NCBI GenBank assembly: GCA_007694185.1
Contig: RECD01000253.1
Location: 1 to 64,000 of the forward strand
Direction: 5' to 3'
Source of the DNA: Planctomycetaceae bacterium
GTDB taxonomy: Bacteria; Planctomycetota; Planctomycetia; Pirellulales; Pirellulaceae
DNA length: 64,000 bases
Part shown: piece by piece, positions 39,801-48,840 of the stretch
How positions within the stretch are numbered: position 1 is the stretch's first letter
Layout of the letters: every line of letters starts with the position of its first letter
Notes under the pieces: generated by a model
What the model saw: only the letters and a program-made list of their open reading frames with translations
Database searches by the model: none
What the model was told of the DNA's origin: nothing
Position numbers and translations under genes: made by a program

Positions 39801-41147
39801 CTACAGCCCGATCGCCGCTTGCAGATTCCGTTCGTCCTCCGTCAGGTCGAACATGTCCCAGACCAGTTGTCGGTCGCACTCCCGTTGCTCGACCTGGCGC
39901 CGGGCGAACATCCGCGATTGGGTACTCAGCATCACCTCGGGCGGCAACGTTGCGGTCTGCCCGAAGAGCCTCGCGTAATTGACGAAGCTGGGGACGTTCG
40001 AGGTGACGAACCCGTACAGCATGCTGCAGACGCCGATCACTTTGCCGGTGAAGATCCCGGTATTGATTGCGGTCTTGGAGTAATCGCCCATCACACACCC
40101 CATGAACTGCATCTCCGTACCGACCCGATCACTCCCGTATTCCATGTTGATCGTGCCATAGGTGTTCTTCAAATCGCTGTTGCAGGTCCCGGCCCCCAAG
40201 TTGATCCAACTCCCCAGGTAGCTGTGCCCCAAGAAGCCGTGGTGCTGCTTGTTCGAGTAAGGTTCGATCACGGACGCTTCGACCTCCCCACCGACTTTGG
40301 TCGTGTGTCCGAGCGCGACGGCGTCTTTGAGTGCGGCGTGCTCGATGATGCGGGCCCCCTCCCCGATGTGGACCGGCCCGGCGAGGAAACAGAACGGCCC
40401 AACCCGTGCCTGCTGCTCGATCACGATCGGGCCACCGCGGCTATCGATAACGACGTTTTGCCCGAGGGTGACTCCGGGCGCGACGAACAGCCCGTCCTGT
40501 GGTTGCTGATAATCACCATGCTCGATCCGCCAGGCGAGCGATTCGGACAGCGCCAGCATGTGCTGACTGACGAGATCATGCGGCCAACGAAACGTCTCGG
40601 CCGTCGGATCGGCTCGGATGACGGCCGACTCGGGAACGGTTCGGATCAGCCGTTGAACTGTCGCTTCGGTATCGTCCTGGCCGTGGGCGGCGGGACCGAC
40701 CGGTTCGATGACGCGAGTCGATTCGTCGGATTCCGCTGCCAGGGGGCGCAAACCCGTTCCCTCGGGGCCAACCCACGCCATCGCGACGGCCCCCTCGGAA
40801 TCGAGCCAGACCTGCGAGGTTTGAGCGGCGAGCAATGCTTGCAAACGGCGGAAGGCCCCGACGGTCGGCACCAAGCGGGCATTGACCAACAAGACGCTGT
40901 CGGTCGCCGCGAGCCCCTCGAGGGCCGAGCCCAGGCCGTAATCGAGCCGCTGAATCAGCCGGAGGTGGGGTCGGCAGCTCGCAAAAATCGGCAAACCGAG
41001 TTCTCGCAGCCAGTCGATCAGGCGGAAGGAGCCGCAGGAAATGGCATACGCCGGCTTGGCGGTGGTGGCAGGGGCCAACCGTCCGACGCTCGAATCCTCG
41101 AAGCAAAAAATAACGGTCCGACCGCCGGCGGGGGGAAGCATGCTCAC
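39801..41147 (-). CDS. putative sugar nucleotidyltransferase (GlmU-like, left-handed beta-helix)
   Basis: 448 aa; N-terminal variant transferase region, C-terminal hexapeptide-like repeats GEGARIIEHAALKDAVALGHTTKVGGEVEASVIEPYSNKQHHGFLGHSYLGSWINLGAGTCNSDLKNTYG. Confidence 0.88.
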   Translation of the reverse strand: MSMLPPAGGRTVIFCFEDSSVGRLAPATTAKPAYAISCGSFRLIDWLRELGLPIFASCRPHLRLIQRLDYGLGSALEGLAATDSVLLVNARLVPTVGAFRRLQALLAAQTSQVWLDSEGAVAMAWVGPEGTGLRPLAAESDESTRVIEPVGPAAHGQDDTEATVQRLIRTVPESAVIRADPTAETFRWPHDLVSQHMLALSESLAWRIEHGDYQQPQDGLFVAPGVTLGQNVVIDSRGGPIVIEQQARVGPFCFLAGPVHIGEGARIIEHAALKDAVALGHTTKVGGEVEASVIEPYSNKQHHGFLGHSYLGSWINLGAGTCNSDLKNTYGTINMEYGSDRVGTEMQFMGCVMGDYSKTAINTGIFTGKVIGVCSMLYGFVTSNVPSFVNYARLFGQTATLPPEVMLSTQSRMFARRQVEQRECDRQLVWDMFDLTEDERNLQAAIGL

Positions 41148-41553
41148 ACCTGCTGCGTAGAATTCAAAAAAATCAGAAAACCTCCGGTTCCTCGCAACGG
41201 TTATAGCCCGGCTGGCCGAAACAAGGTTGAATGAAGCTTGGTCTGCTAGTTCGCGACTCGCAAGCGGAGCTTACCAACCCCTGTAGGTCGAGTAGAATGA
41301 GGGCTCCGTTAATTGGGAAGGCTGGGAAGGATATTAGTTCCCTAGGAGTTGTCGTTCGGAAACGCTTGATAACGGTTCGAAAACAGGTGTGGGCCTTCCG
41401 TGGCGGTGGGATCCGTTGTGGGCGTGGCACCTTCCGACGAGAAATGTCGGGGTCAGTCGTCCGTTGCCTTGGCGGCCCACCGAGGCTTGCCCCAAGACCG
41501 GCCGCGTGTCGGCCGGTTACCCTGAACGTGCCGCAGCTCGCAGACGTCCAATC

Positions 41554-44500
41554 ATGCTAAAACGAACCTCCGTGTTGCCTCACCCGTATTTCGGAAACTC
41601 GGCCCCGCCAACCAGCCACCTGCTGGCGGTTTTGCGATATTGGGCCGAGGTCCGTCCCCAGCAGACGGCCTATTCCTTCACGGACGGTGATTCCACGCTA
41701 AGCTCCCTGACCTACGCGGAGTTGTGGAACGAGGTGCGGGGGTTGGCCGGGGCGATGCGGTCCCGGATCCGGCCCGGTCAGCGAATTTTGTTGCTCTACC
41801 CGCCCGGCCTCGATTTTGTCATCGGCCTGTTCGCCTGCCATGCCTTGGACGCGATCGCGGTGCCGGCTTACCCGCCGCGGAAAAACCGTCGGGCGACCCG
41901 CATCCGGTCGATCGTCGATGACGCCGACACCCGGATCGCCTTCACGACCCAAGCGGTTGCCGAGCAGTTGCGGACGGCCGATCAGCACGAGGATCTGGAA
42001 GGGCTCAGTTTCATCGGCACGGACTCGCCGGAACTGCGTGATTCGGACGCCTGGGTCGAACCGCCGTCCCTGTCGGGCGATTCACTGGCGATCTTGCAGT
42101 ACACCAGCGGCTCGACGGGGTCGCCCAAGGGAGTGATGCTGACACACCGGAACCTGCTGGCGAATTGTGAGCTGATTCTGGAGGCTTTCGAGCTCCACCG
42201 GAACGACCGGGCGATGGCCTGGTTGCCGGCCTATCACGACATGGGGCTGGTCGGGGGGATTCTCAAGCCGCTCTACATCGGGCGACCGTCGACCTTGATG
42301 AGTCCGATGACTTTCCTGCAGCGCCCGGCCAAGTGGTTGCAGACCCTGTCGCGAGAAAAAATTCACATCAGCGGCGGGCCGAACTTCGGTTACCAGCTGT
42401 GTGTGGACAAGATCGCGGACCAGGAATTAGAGGGCGTCGACCTTTCTCATTGGCGGATCGCGTTCAACGGCGCCGAACCGATCCGTCCCAAGACGATCGA
42501 TGCGTTCGTCGAGCGATTCGCCCCCTACGGCTTCAATCGCAGCGCCTTCCTGCCCTGCTACGGGATGGCCGAAACGACGTTGCTGGTAACCGGCGGTCCC
42601 AAAGAGAATCGGCCCATCTTCACCACGTTTGACGGGACCCAGCTGGATCAAAAGCAGGCGGTACCGGCGGCGGCGGAAGCCGAATACTCCAGGACGCTGG
42701 TGGCTTGCGGGCAGGTGGTCTCGGGCGAATTGGTCGAGATCGTTTCGCCCGAAACCTTCGAGATCCTGCCGGAAGGGGAAATCGGCGAAATCTGGGTACA
42801 AAGCCCGTCGGTCGGTCAGGGCTACTGGCAGGCGTTCCGCGCGACCGAGAAGACATTCGGGGGCAGAACGGCGGACGGGCAGGGGCCGTTCTTGCGGAGT
42901 GGCGACCTGGGCTTTTTGCACCAGGGTCAGCTCTACGTTTCCGGTCGCCTCAAGGACATGGTCATCATTCGCGGGGTCAATCGGTACCCGCAAGACATCG
43001 AGCAAACCGTCGAAGAGGCCTGTGACGCCGTCCAAGCCGGGTCGGTCGCGGCTTTCGCGATGACGCTCCAGGACCGCGAACACCTGGTGATCGTCGCCGA
43101 AACGGTTCGTCAGCGGGGACTCGATTGGGACGCGCATTTGCAACGAATTCGCCGGGCGGTCACCGAGGAACACGAGCTTCCGCCGGACGCGGTCTATTTG
43201 GTTCGCAACAGTTCCATGCCGAAAACGAGCAGCGGGAAGATCCAACGCCACGCCTGCATGGAAGCGGTCCGGGACGGCGATCTTAAGGTGATCGCGAAGT
43301 GGGTGCGTTGGGAGGAGGAGGCCGGGCTCGGCCGCGACGGCGGGCCGACCATGATGAGCGCCCGGGCCTCCGCCCGCACGGCGATCGCCCCGGTCGGCAT
43401 GCCCGAACTCGACTCCCGTTCGCTCGCCCCGGTGCAGGCGATCGTCCAGCAGCAGATCCGTTTGGTGGCCGGCGAACGGGCGGGTGAGCTCACTGCCGAG
43501 ACCAACATCGTCCTCGACTTGGGCCTGGACAGCCTGGAGCGTTTGCAGATCGCGCGGGCGATCGAGGAATCGCTCGGCGGCCGGTTCCCCGAGGAGGTAC
43601 TCAACCAGATCGAGACAGTGGGGGAAACCGTCCAGGCAGTCCGGCAGCACTTTCCGGCTGCCAACGTCGCCGCGGCGATCGCCCACGGGACGGCCGCGGC
43701 CGGCATTCCCGCTTTGGGCGGGGCCGCGATTGCGGAGCAGGCGGCCCCTGCCCCCGCGATCGAGTACCAGGACAGCGTCGAGCAATTCCCGGAATACCAG
43801 CGGCTGCGACAGACGATGTCTCAACTGCTGATCACCGGAGTTCCCAACCCCTACTTCACCGTTCACGAATCGGTCGTTCGCGACACCACGGTTGTCGGCG
43901 GCAAGCGGCTGATCAGCTTTGCCAGCTACAACTACTTGGGGCTGTCGGGTGATCCCGCGGTGAGCGAAGCGGCGATCGAGGCGATCCGCCAATACGGAAC
44001 CAGCGTCTCCGCCAGCCGCTTGGTTTCTGGTGAAAAGCCGATCCATGGCGAACTGGAACGACGGATCGCCCGTTGGCTCGGCGTCGACGCGTCGATCACG
44101 ATGGTCGGGGGACACGCTACCAACGAGACCACGATCGGCCACCTGGTGGGGCCGGGTGACCTGATCCTGCACGATTCGCTGTCGCACAACAGCATCGTAC
44201 AAGGCTCGCTTCTGTCTGGGGCGCGGCGGCGGGCCTTCCCGCACAACGACCCCCAGGCGCTTGACGAACTGTTGACCCAATTGCGGCCGAATTTCCGTCG
44301 GGTGCTGGTCGTCATCGAAGGCGTCTACAGCATGGACGGCGATTTCCCTGACGTCCCGGCATTCATCGAGGTCAAACGCAAACACCGGGCGATGCTGATG
44401 ATCGACGAAGCCCACAGCGTCGGCACGATGGGCCGCACCGGCCATGGGATCGGCGAGTACTTCGGCGTCAACGCCCGGGATGTCGACATTTGGATGGGAA

Positions 44501-44997
44501 CCCTCAGCAAGGCGTTTTCATCCTGCGGCGGCTACATCGCCGGCTCGGCCGCGCTGATCGAATACCTCCGCTACACCGCCCCGGGCTTCGTATTCAGCGT
44601 CGGCCTGCCGCCCGCTTCGGCCGCCGCGGCGCTGGCTTCGATGCGGGTGCTCGAGCAGCAACCCGAGCGGGTTGAAAAGCTCCGGCAGCGGAGCGAGCTG
44701 TTCCTCGGCTTGGCCCGATCAGCGGGCTTGGATACCGGTGCCAGTGGTAGCACGCCGGTCATCCCGGTGATCACCGGGAACTCGATGATCGCGCTGCGAT
44801 TGTCGCATCGGATGTTCGCCGATGGCGTGAACGTGCAGCCGATCCTCTACCCGGCGGTTGACGAATCGGCGGCCCGTCTGCGATTCTTCATCACCAGCGA
44901 ACATTCCGAGGACCAGATCCGGTTTACGGTCGATCGCTTAGTGCATCACATGCAGGAACTCGGACAAATCACTCCTCCTTCCGCCGCAGCCATCTGA
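41554..44997 (+). CDS. trifunctional fusion: fatty acyl-AMP ligase (FAAL) + acyl carrier protein + PLP-dependent alpha-oxoamine synthase (AONS/SPT/CqsA superfamily)
   Basis: Start at ATG 41554; FAAL motifs ILLLYPPGLDFVIGLFACHALDAIAVPAYPPRKNRR, LQYTSGSTGSPKGVMLTHRNL; ACP NIVLDLGLDSLERLQIARAIEE; AONS ISFASYNYLGLSGDPAV, LMIDEAHSVGTMGRTGHGIGEYF, WMGTLSKAFSSCGGYIAGS (PLP lysine). Confidence 0.95.
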   Translation: MLKRTSVLPHPYFGNSAPPTSHLLAVLRYWAEVRPQQTAYSFTDGDSTLSSLTYAELWNEVRGLAGAMRSRIRPGQRILLLYPPGLDFVIGLFACHALDAIAVPAYPPRKNRRATRIRSIVDDADTRIAFTTQAVAEQLRTADQHEDLEGLSFIGTDSPELRDSDAWVEPPSLSGDSLAILQYTSGSTGSPKGVMLTHRNLLANCELILEAFELHRNDRAMAWLPAYHDMGLVGGILKPLYIGRPSTLMSPMTFLQRPAKWLQTLSREKIHISGGPNFGYQLCVDKIADQELEGVDLSHWRIAFNGAEPIRPKTIDAFVERFAPYGFNRSAFLPCYGMAETTLLVTGGPKENRPIFTTFDGTQLDQKQAVPAAAEAEYSRTLVACGQVVSGELVEIVSPETFEILPEGEIGEIWVQSPSVGQGYWQAFRATEKTFGGRTADGQGPFLRSGDLGFLHQGQLYVSGRLKDMVIIRGVNRYPQDIEQTVEEACDAVQAGSVAAFAMTLQDREHLVIVAETVRQRGLDWDAHLQRIRRAVTEEHELPPDAVYLVRNSSMPKTSSGKIQRHACMEAVRDGDLKVIAKWVRWEEEAGLGRDGGPTMMSARASARTAIAPVGMPELDSRSLAPVQAIVQQQIRLVAGERAGELTAETNIVLDLGLDSLERLQIARAIEESLGGRFPEEVLNQIETVGETVQAVRQHFPAANVAAAIAHGTAAAGIPALGGAAIAEQAAPAPAIEYQDSVEQFPEYQRLRQTMSQLLITGVPNPYFTVHESVVRDTTVVGGKRLISFASYNYLGLSGDPAVSEAAIEAIRQYGTSVSASRLVSGEKPIHGELERRIARWLGVDASITMVGGHATNETTIGHLVGPGDLILHDSLSHNSIVQGSLLSGARRRAFPHNDPQALDELLTQLRPNFRRVLVVIEGVYSMDGDFPDVPAFIEVKRKHRAMLMIDEAHSVGTMGRTGHGIGEYFGVNARDVDIWMGTLSKAFSSCGGYIAGSAALIEYLRYTAPGFVFSVGLPPASAAAALASMRVLEQQPERVEKLRQRSELFLGLARSAGLDTGASGSTPVIPVITGNSMIALRLSHRMFADGVNVQPILYPAVDESAARLRFFITSEHSEDQIRFTVDRLVHHMQELGQITPPSAAAI

Positions 44998-44999
44998 GG

Positions 45000-45017
45000 C
45001 GTCGCCCCGGGGCGACG
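45000..45017. repeat. perfect 18-bp palindrome CGTCGCCCC/GGGGCGACG
   Basis: Direct reading; 3 nt after the synthase stop codon and 22 nt before the kinase start. Confidence 0.7.
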
Positions 45018-45038
45018 ACCGATCGGCTAACGCCCGTC

Positions 45039-46226
45039 GTGCCCATGCCCAAGCCGGTGACCCCCGCCCTCGCCCAATCGGCGAACGACGACACCCATTT
45101 TCGTCTGGTGGCGGATTCCACTTACGACTGGGAAACCTGGTTGTCAGTGGACGGACGACCGCTGTGGGTCAACCCGGCGGTCGTTCGCGTGACGGGACGC
45201 TCACCCGAAGAATGCCTCGCCATGCCGGATTACCCCTTGCCGTTGGTCGAGGCGGAAGACCGCGACAAGGTCGCCGAGATCTGGTCCCACGTGCTCGGTT
45301 ACACCAGCGGCAACGACGTCGAGTTCCGGGTTCGTCATCTCAACGGCAAGACCGTATGGGTCGCCATCTCGTGGCAACCGATGGTCACGCAAGGGGAACG
45401 ATTGGGATTTCGCACCAGCATTCGCGACATCACTCGCAAGCAGATGTTGCGGGAAGAATTGCGAATCCACGCTGAGCACTTGGAGGACCTCGTCAAGCAA
45501 CGCACGGAGCGATTGCGAAGCCTGGAACGCAAACAAGTCCAAATGGAAAAGCTGGCGGCGCTGGGGCAATTGGCTGCGTCGGTGGCCCATGAGATCAACA
45601 ACCCGTTGGCCGGCATTCGCAACGCACTCACCCTGATCCGCTCCGACCAGGCGGAGGATCACCCGCATCAGGAGATCTTCGACCTGATCGACAAAGAGAT
45701 CGACCGGATGAGCGGGATCGTCGCGCAGATGTATCAGTCCTATCGCCGCCAAACGTCGCCCGCCCATCGCTTCGACCTGGGGGTGGTGATCCGAGAGGTG
45801 CTGTATTTCCTCACCCCCTTGGCCCGTGATCGCCAGGTCCGGTTGGAAAACCGATGTGGGACAAAACCCGCCCCCGTGGAGCTTCCGGAGGATGAGATCA
45901 AGCAGGTGATTTACAATTTGGTCCGCAACGCCATCCAGGCCTCTCCCGGTGGGCACCTGGTCGAAGTCCATTTGGCCGATTCCTCGGACCATTATCGGAT
46001 CGACGTGACGGACCAAGGCACCGGGATCTCGGAGCAAGACCTGCCTGCGATCTTCGAACCCTTTTTCAGCACCAAAGGGAACGATTCTGGGACTGGGATG
46101 GGCTTGGGATTGTCGGTTTCCCAAGCGATCATCGAGTCGCTGGGTGGTAAGATTGAGGTGCAAACCCAGGTGGGGCGTGGCAGTCGCTTTTTGGCGTTCA
46201 TCCCTCGTCGACTACCGGCAAGTTGA
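45039..46226 (+). CDS. PAS-domain sensor histidine kinase (NtrB-like, no obvious TM segment)
   Basis: 395 aa; PAS region FRTSIRDITRKQMLREELR, HisKA LAALGQLAASVAHEINNPLAGIRNAL, HATPase ELPEDEIKQVIYNLVRNAIQA, GTGMGLGLSVSQAIIESLGG. Confidence 0.95.
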   Translation: MPMPKPVTPALAQSANDDTHFRLVADSTYDWETWLSVDGRPLWVNPAVVRVTGRSPEECLAMPDYPLPLVEAEDRDKVAEIWSHVLGYTSGNDVEFRVRHLNGKTVWVAISWQPMVTQGERLGFRTSIRDITRKQMLREELRIHAEHLEDLVKQRTERLRSLERKQVQMEKLAALGQLAASVAHEINNPLAGIRNALTLIRSDQAEDHPHQEIFDLIDKEIDRMSGIVAQMYQSYRRQTSPAHRFDLGVVIREVLYFLTPLARDRQVRLENRCGTKPAPVELPEDEIKQVIYNLVRNAIQASPGGHLVEVHLADSSDHYRIDVTDQGTGISEQDLPAIFEPFFSTKGNDSGTGMGLGLSVSQAIIESLGGKIEVQTQVGRGSRFLAFIPRRLPAS

Positions 46227-46277
46227 TCCGCGAGTTCTCCCCACAGCCACTTCCCCCTGCATGGCCCTTCCCCTCTC

Positions 46278-47750
46278 GTGAAACCCGCTTCTCCGCCGCG
46301 ATTGCTGCTCGCCGACGACGAGCCGCTGTACCTGCAGGCGACCTCGCAATTGCTCCGGAAGGCGGGCTTTGACTGCATCTGCGTCGCCGATGCCGAGGCG
46401 GCGATCCGCTACCTTCGCAGTGAGCCGTTCGATCTGGTATTGACCGACTTGAACATGCCGGGCAATCTCAAGCTGGAACTGTTGCAAGCGGGCCGAAAGG
46501 AATGGCCGCAGACCCCGCTGATCGTCGTCACCGGCGTCCCCTCCTTGCCGACCGCCATCGAAGGCGTCCGATTGGGGATCGCGGACTATTTGATCAAGCC
46601 GGTGCGATTCGAAATCCTGCTGAAGAGCATCCGGCGGGTCTTGGCGCGACCGCGCGAAACCGAGACGCAGGCGGACCCTTCCTCGGGAACGGCGAGCGAC
46701 AGTCGGATCATCGGCAGCAGCGAGCCGATGAGGGCGCTAAAAGAAATGATCGGGCGGGTCGCCCAGACCGATGCCAACGTGTTGATCTCGGGCGAAAGTG
46801 GCACGGGTAAGGAACTGGTCGCCCAAGCGATCCACGCGGCCAGCCGCCGTCGGGAAAAGAGATTTCAGATCGTCGACTGCACCGCGATCCCCGAATCGCT
46901 GTTCGAGTCGTTGCTCTTCGGGCACGTCAAAGGGTCGTTCACCGGCGCGGTCGACGACCAGGTCGGGCTGCTGAAACAGAGCGATCAGGGGACCGCCTTT
47001 TTTGACGAGATCGGCGAATTGCCGCTGACCGTGCAACCGAAATTGCTGCGGGTGATCCAGGAGCAGACTTTCGTACCGGTCGGCAAGAGCGAACCGACCC
47101 AACTGAACACCCGCTTCATCAGCGCCACCAATCGGAACCTGCATCACGAAGTCGAGCAGGGACGGTTTCGACGCGACCTGTTTTATCGGCTCAGCGTCTT
47201 GCACCTCGAACTCCCGCCACTGCGAGATCGGGATGATGACGTCGTCGAGCTGGCCGAACACTTCCTCCATTTGTTCACGGAGCCCGACCGTCCGATCGAA
47301 GGCTTCACGCCGGTTTGCTTGGAACGTTTCCGAGCCTACGCCTGGCCGGGCAACATTCGCGAGCTTCGCAATGCCATCGAAAGCGCGGCGGCGATGTGCC
47401 GCGGGACTTGGATCGATGTCGAGGATCTGCCCGATTGGATCGCCCGACCTGTCAGCCCAACCGACCGATCAGCGATCTACCCGCAAGGTTCGACTGAACT
47501 CACGCCGCCCCAACCCTCAGACTCCGATCCGGCCGCGACCGCCGCTTTGAACCTGCCCGTCGGCTCCCGTGAGGACGCGTTGGGAACGACCGACAAGACC
47601 TACTTCCAGACCCTGATGCGTCGCTACCAAGGCAACATCTCCCAAGCGGCCAAGCATGCCGGGGTGTCCCGCCAAACCCTCCATAAGTTGCTGAACCGCC
47701 ACAACATCTCGGCGGCGGAGTATCGACGGCCCTCCGCTGAGGACCGCTGA
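46278..47750 (+). CDS. sigma-54-dependent response regulator (NtrC family: REC + AAA+ + Fis-type HTH)
   Basis: 490 aa, GTG start; REC LLLADDEPLYLQATSQLLRKAGF..DLVLTDLNMPG; ISGESGTGKELVAQAIH; GSFTGA loop; C-terminal GNISQAAKHAGVSRQTLHKLLNRHNI. Confidence 0.96.
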   Translation: MKPASPPRLLLADDEPLYLQATSQLLRKAGFDCICVADAEAAIRYLRSEPFDLVLTDLNMPGNLKLELLQAGRKEWPQTPLIVVTGVPSLPTAIEGVRLGIADYLIKPVRFEILLKSIRRVLARPRETETQADPSSGTASDSRIIGSSEPMRALKEMIGRVAQTDANVLISGESGTGKELVAQAIHAASRRREKRFQIVDCTAIPESLFESLLFGHVKGSFTGAVDDQVGLLKQSDQGTAFFDEIGELPLTVQPKLLRVIQEQTFVPVGKSEPTQLNTRFISATNRNLHHEVEQGRFRRDLFYRLSVLHLELPPLRDRDDDVVELAEHFLHLFTEPDRPIEGFTPVCLERFRAYAWPGNIRELRNAIESAAAMCRGTWIDVEDLPDWIARPVSPTDRSAIYPQGSTELTPPQPSDSDPAATAALNLPVGSREDALGTTDKTYFQTLMRRYQGNISQAAKHAGVSRQTLHKLLNRHNISAAEYRRPSAEDR

Positions 47751-47876
47751 CTGTCAAGCCACAGCGACACCCGCTTGCGCTTTTCCGTCAACTCCAGGCG
47801 ACAGTCGTATCGAAGGATCGATTCGATCGGTCCTCTCGCCCCGTGATTCACGGCGATCCGTGCTTTTCTTCATTCC

Positions 47877-47890
47877 GGCACGGGGCTTGC
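47877..47890 (+). promoter_or_regulatory. sigma-54 (RpoN) -24/-12 promoter: GGCACGGGGCTTGC
   Basis: cGGCACG-GGGC-TTGCA matches consensus YTGGCACG-N4-TTGCW with exact GG-N10-GC spacing; intergenic, 124 nt before the next ATG. Confidence 0.8.
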
Positions 47891-47899
47891 ATTAGTAAG

Positions 47900-47925
47900 G
47901 AAGCGACAGCCGGGAGAGTCGCTTC
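47900..47925 (+). other. predicted 5'-UTR stem-loop at the expected transcript 5' end
   Basis: GAAGCGAC (47900-47907) pairs GTCGCTTC (47918-47925); predicted start site about 12 nt after the -12 GC. Confidence 0.5.
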
Positions 47926-48013
47926 GGAGAGCAACGTCGCTTTGGTTCGAGGCTGACGAAATCCTTCACGGTTTTCGAAGTTCTACGTACTTCAACAGCA
48001 CAGGCAGGTAGCA

Positions 48014-48439
48014 ATGAGAGTTTCACGTTTAAATCGTGTTTTGGTTTGTTTCGCAGTGACCATGGCGATGGGGATCACCCTGTCCAGCGTGGCAGAAGCC
48101 AGAGGAGTCAAGCCGCGTTCGACGTCCGGTGCACAACGGTACGGAGCGAGCTACTTCGCGAACGCGCCGCAGTACCGAGCGCCCGTTCAATATTCCGCTC
48201 CCGTGGTCGTGTGCCCGCCGGGCACCGTCGCCGTTGGCGAGGCAGTCGTTCGGCAGTCGCAACCGAGCACCAGCCAACGGGGCATCGTCAGCCGTGGGCA
48301 GGTGGTTCCCGGTTCCGAGCGAGTGATCAGCGAACGGGTCTTGCCGTCGACTGCGACCGCTGCCCAGCCGGTTGTCACGCCCCCGGTCCAAACGCCGGTG
48401 TCGGCACCGCAGGCGACAGCCGTTGGATCGCCGCAGTGA
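48014..48439 (+). CDS. small secreted hypothetical protein, Val/Pro/Ser/Tyr-rich
   Basis: 141 aa; signal peptide MRVSRLNRVLVCFAVTMAMGITLSSVAEA; RBS-like AGGCAGG upstream; preceded by a sigma-54 promoter and followed by a terminator. Confidence 0.72.
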   Translation: MRVSRLNRVLVCFAVTMAMGITLSSVAEARGVKPRSTSGAQRYGASYFANAPQYRAPVQYSAPVVVCPPGTVAVGEAVVRQSQPSTSQRGIVSRGQVVPGSERVISERVLPSTATAAQPVVTPPVQTPVSAPQATAVGSPQ

Positions 48440-48523
48440 GAACGAGCCGGTTGGTGACAACGCACGTCATCAGCCACGCTTAGACTCACCGACGATTTGA
48501 CCAGTCGTTTTCTTTAACGCATC

Positions 48524-48566
48524 AGGCCGGTGACGGAAATCCGTCACCGGCCTGTTTCGTTTGTTG
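48524..48566 (+). terminator. strong intrinsic terminator-like hairpin
   Basis: AGGCCGGTGACGG-AAAT-CCGTCACCGGCCT (13-bp perfect stem) followed by GTTTCGTTTGTT. Confidence 0.75.
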
Positions 48567-48840
48567 GTAAAAGCAATCGGGCCGGCAACACTGATTCCGA
48601 TTGTGGGTTCGTCAATGCCGGCAGCAAATACCAAGTCCGCTTGGAGCTGCGGCAGCAGTGGTCACAACCCGTTCTGTTGCCCACTCGACGCTGACGGCAT
48701 CCGTGGTTGAGGCTGGCGTCAACAGGCTTGAGTCTCACCGCTCATCATGACGAGTCGGTCAAGAATGGGGTGTGCGACGCCGACAGAGATTCGCAGGAAC
48801 CTGCCAGCGTCACGCATGACACGAGAATAGGAGAACGGGC

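Noticed and set aside
42427-44445. 672 aa minus-strand ORF opposite the FAAL-ACP-AONS gene
   Set aside because: Shadow ORF; all conserved motifs lie on the plus strand.
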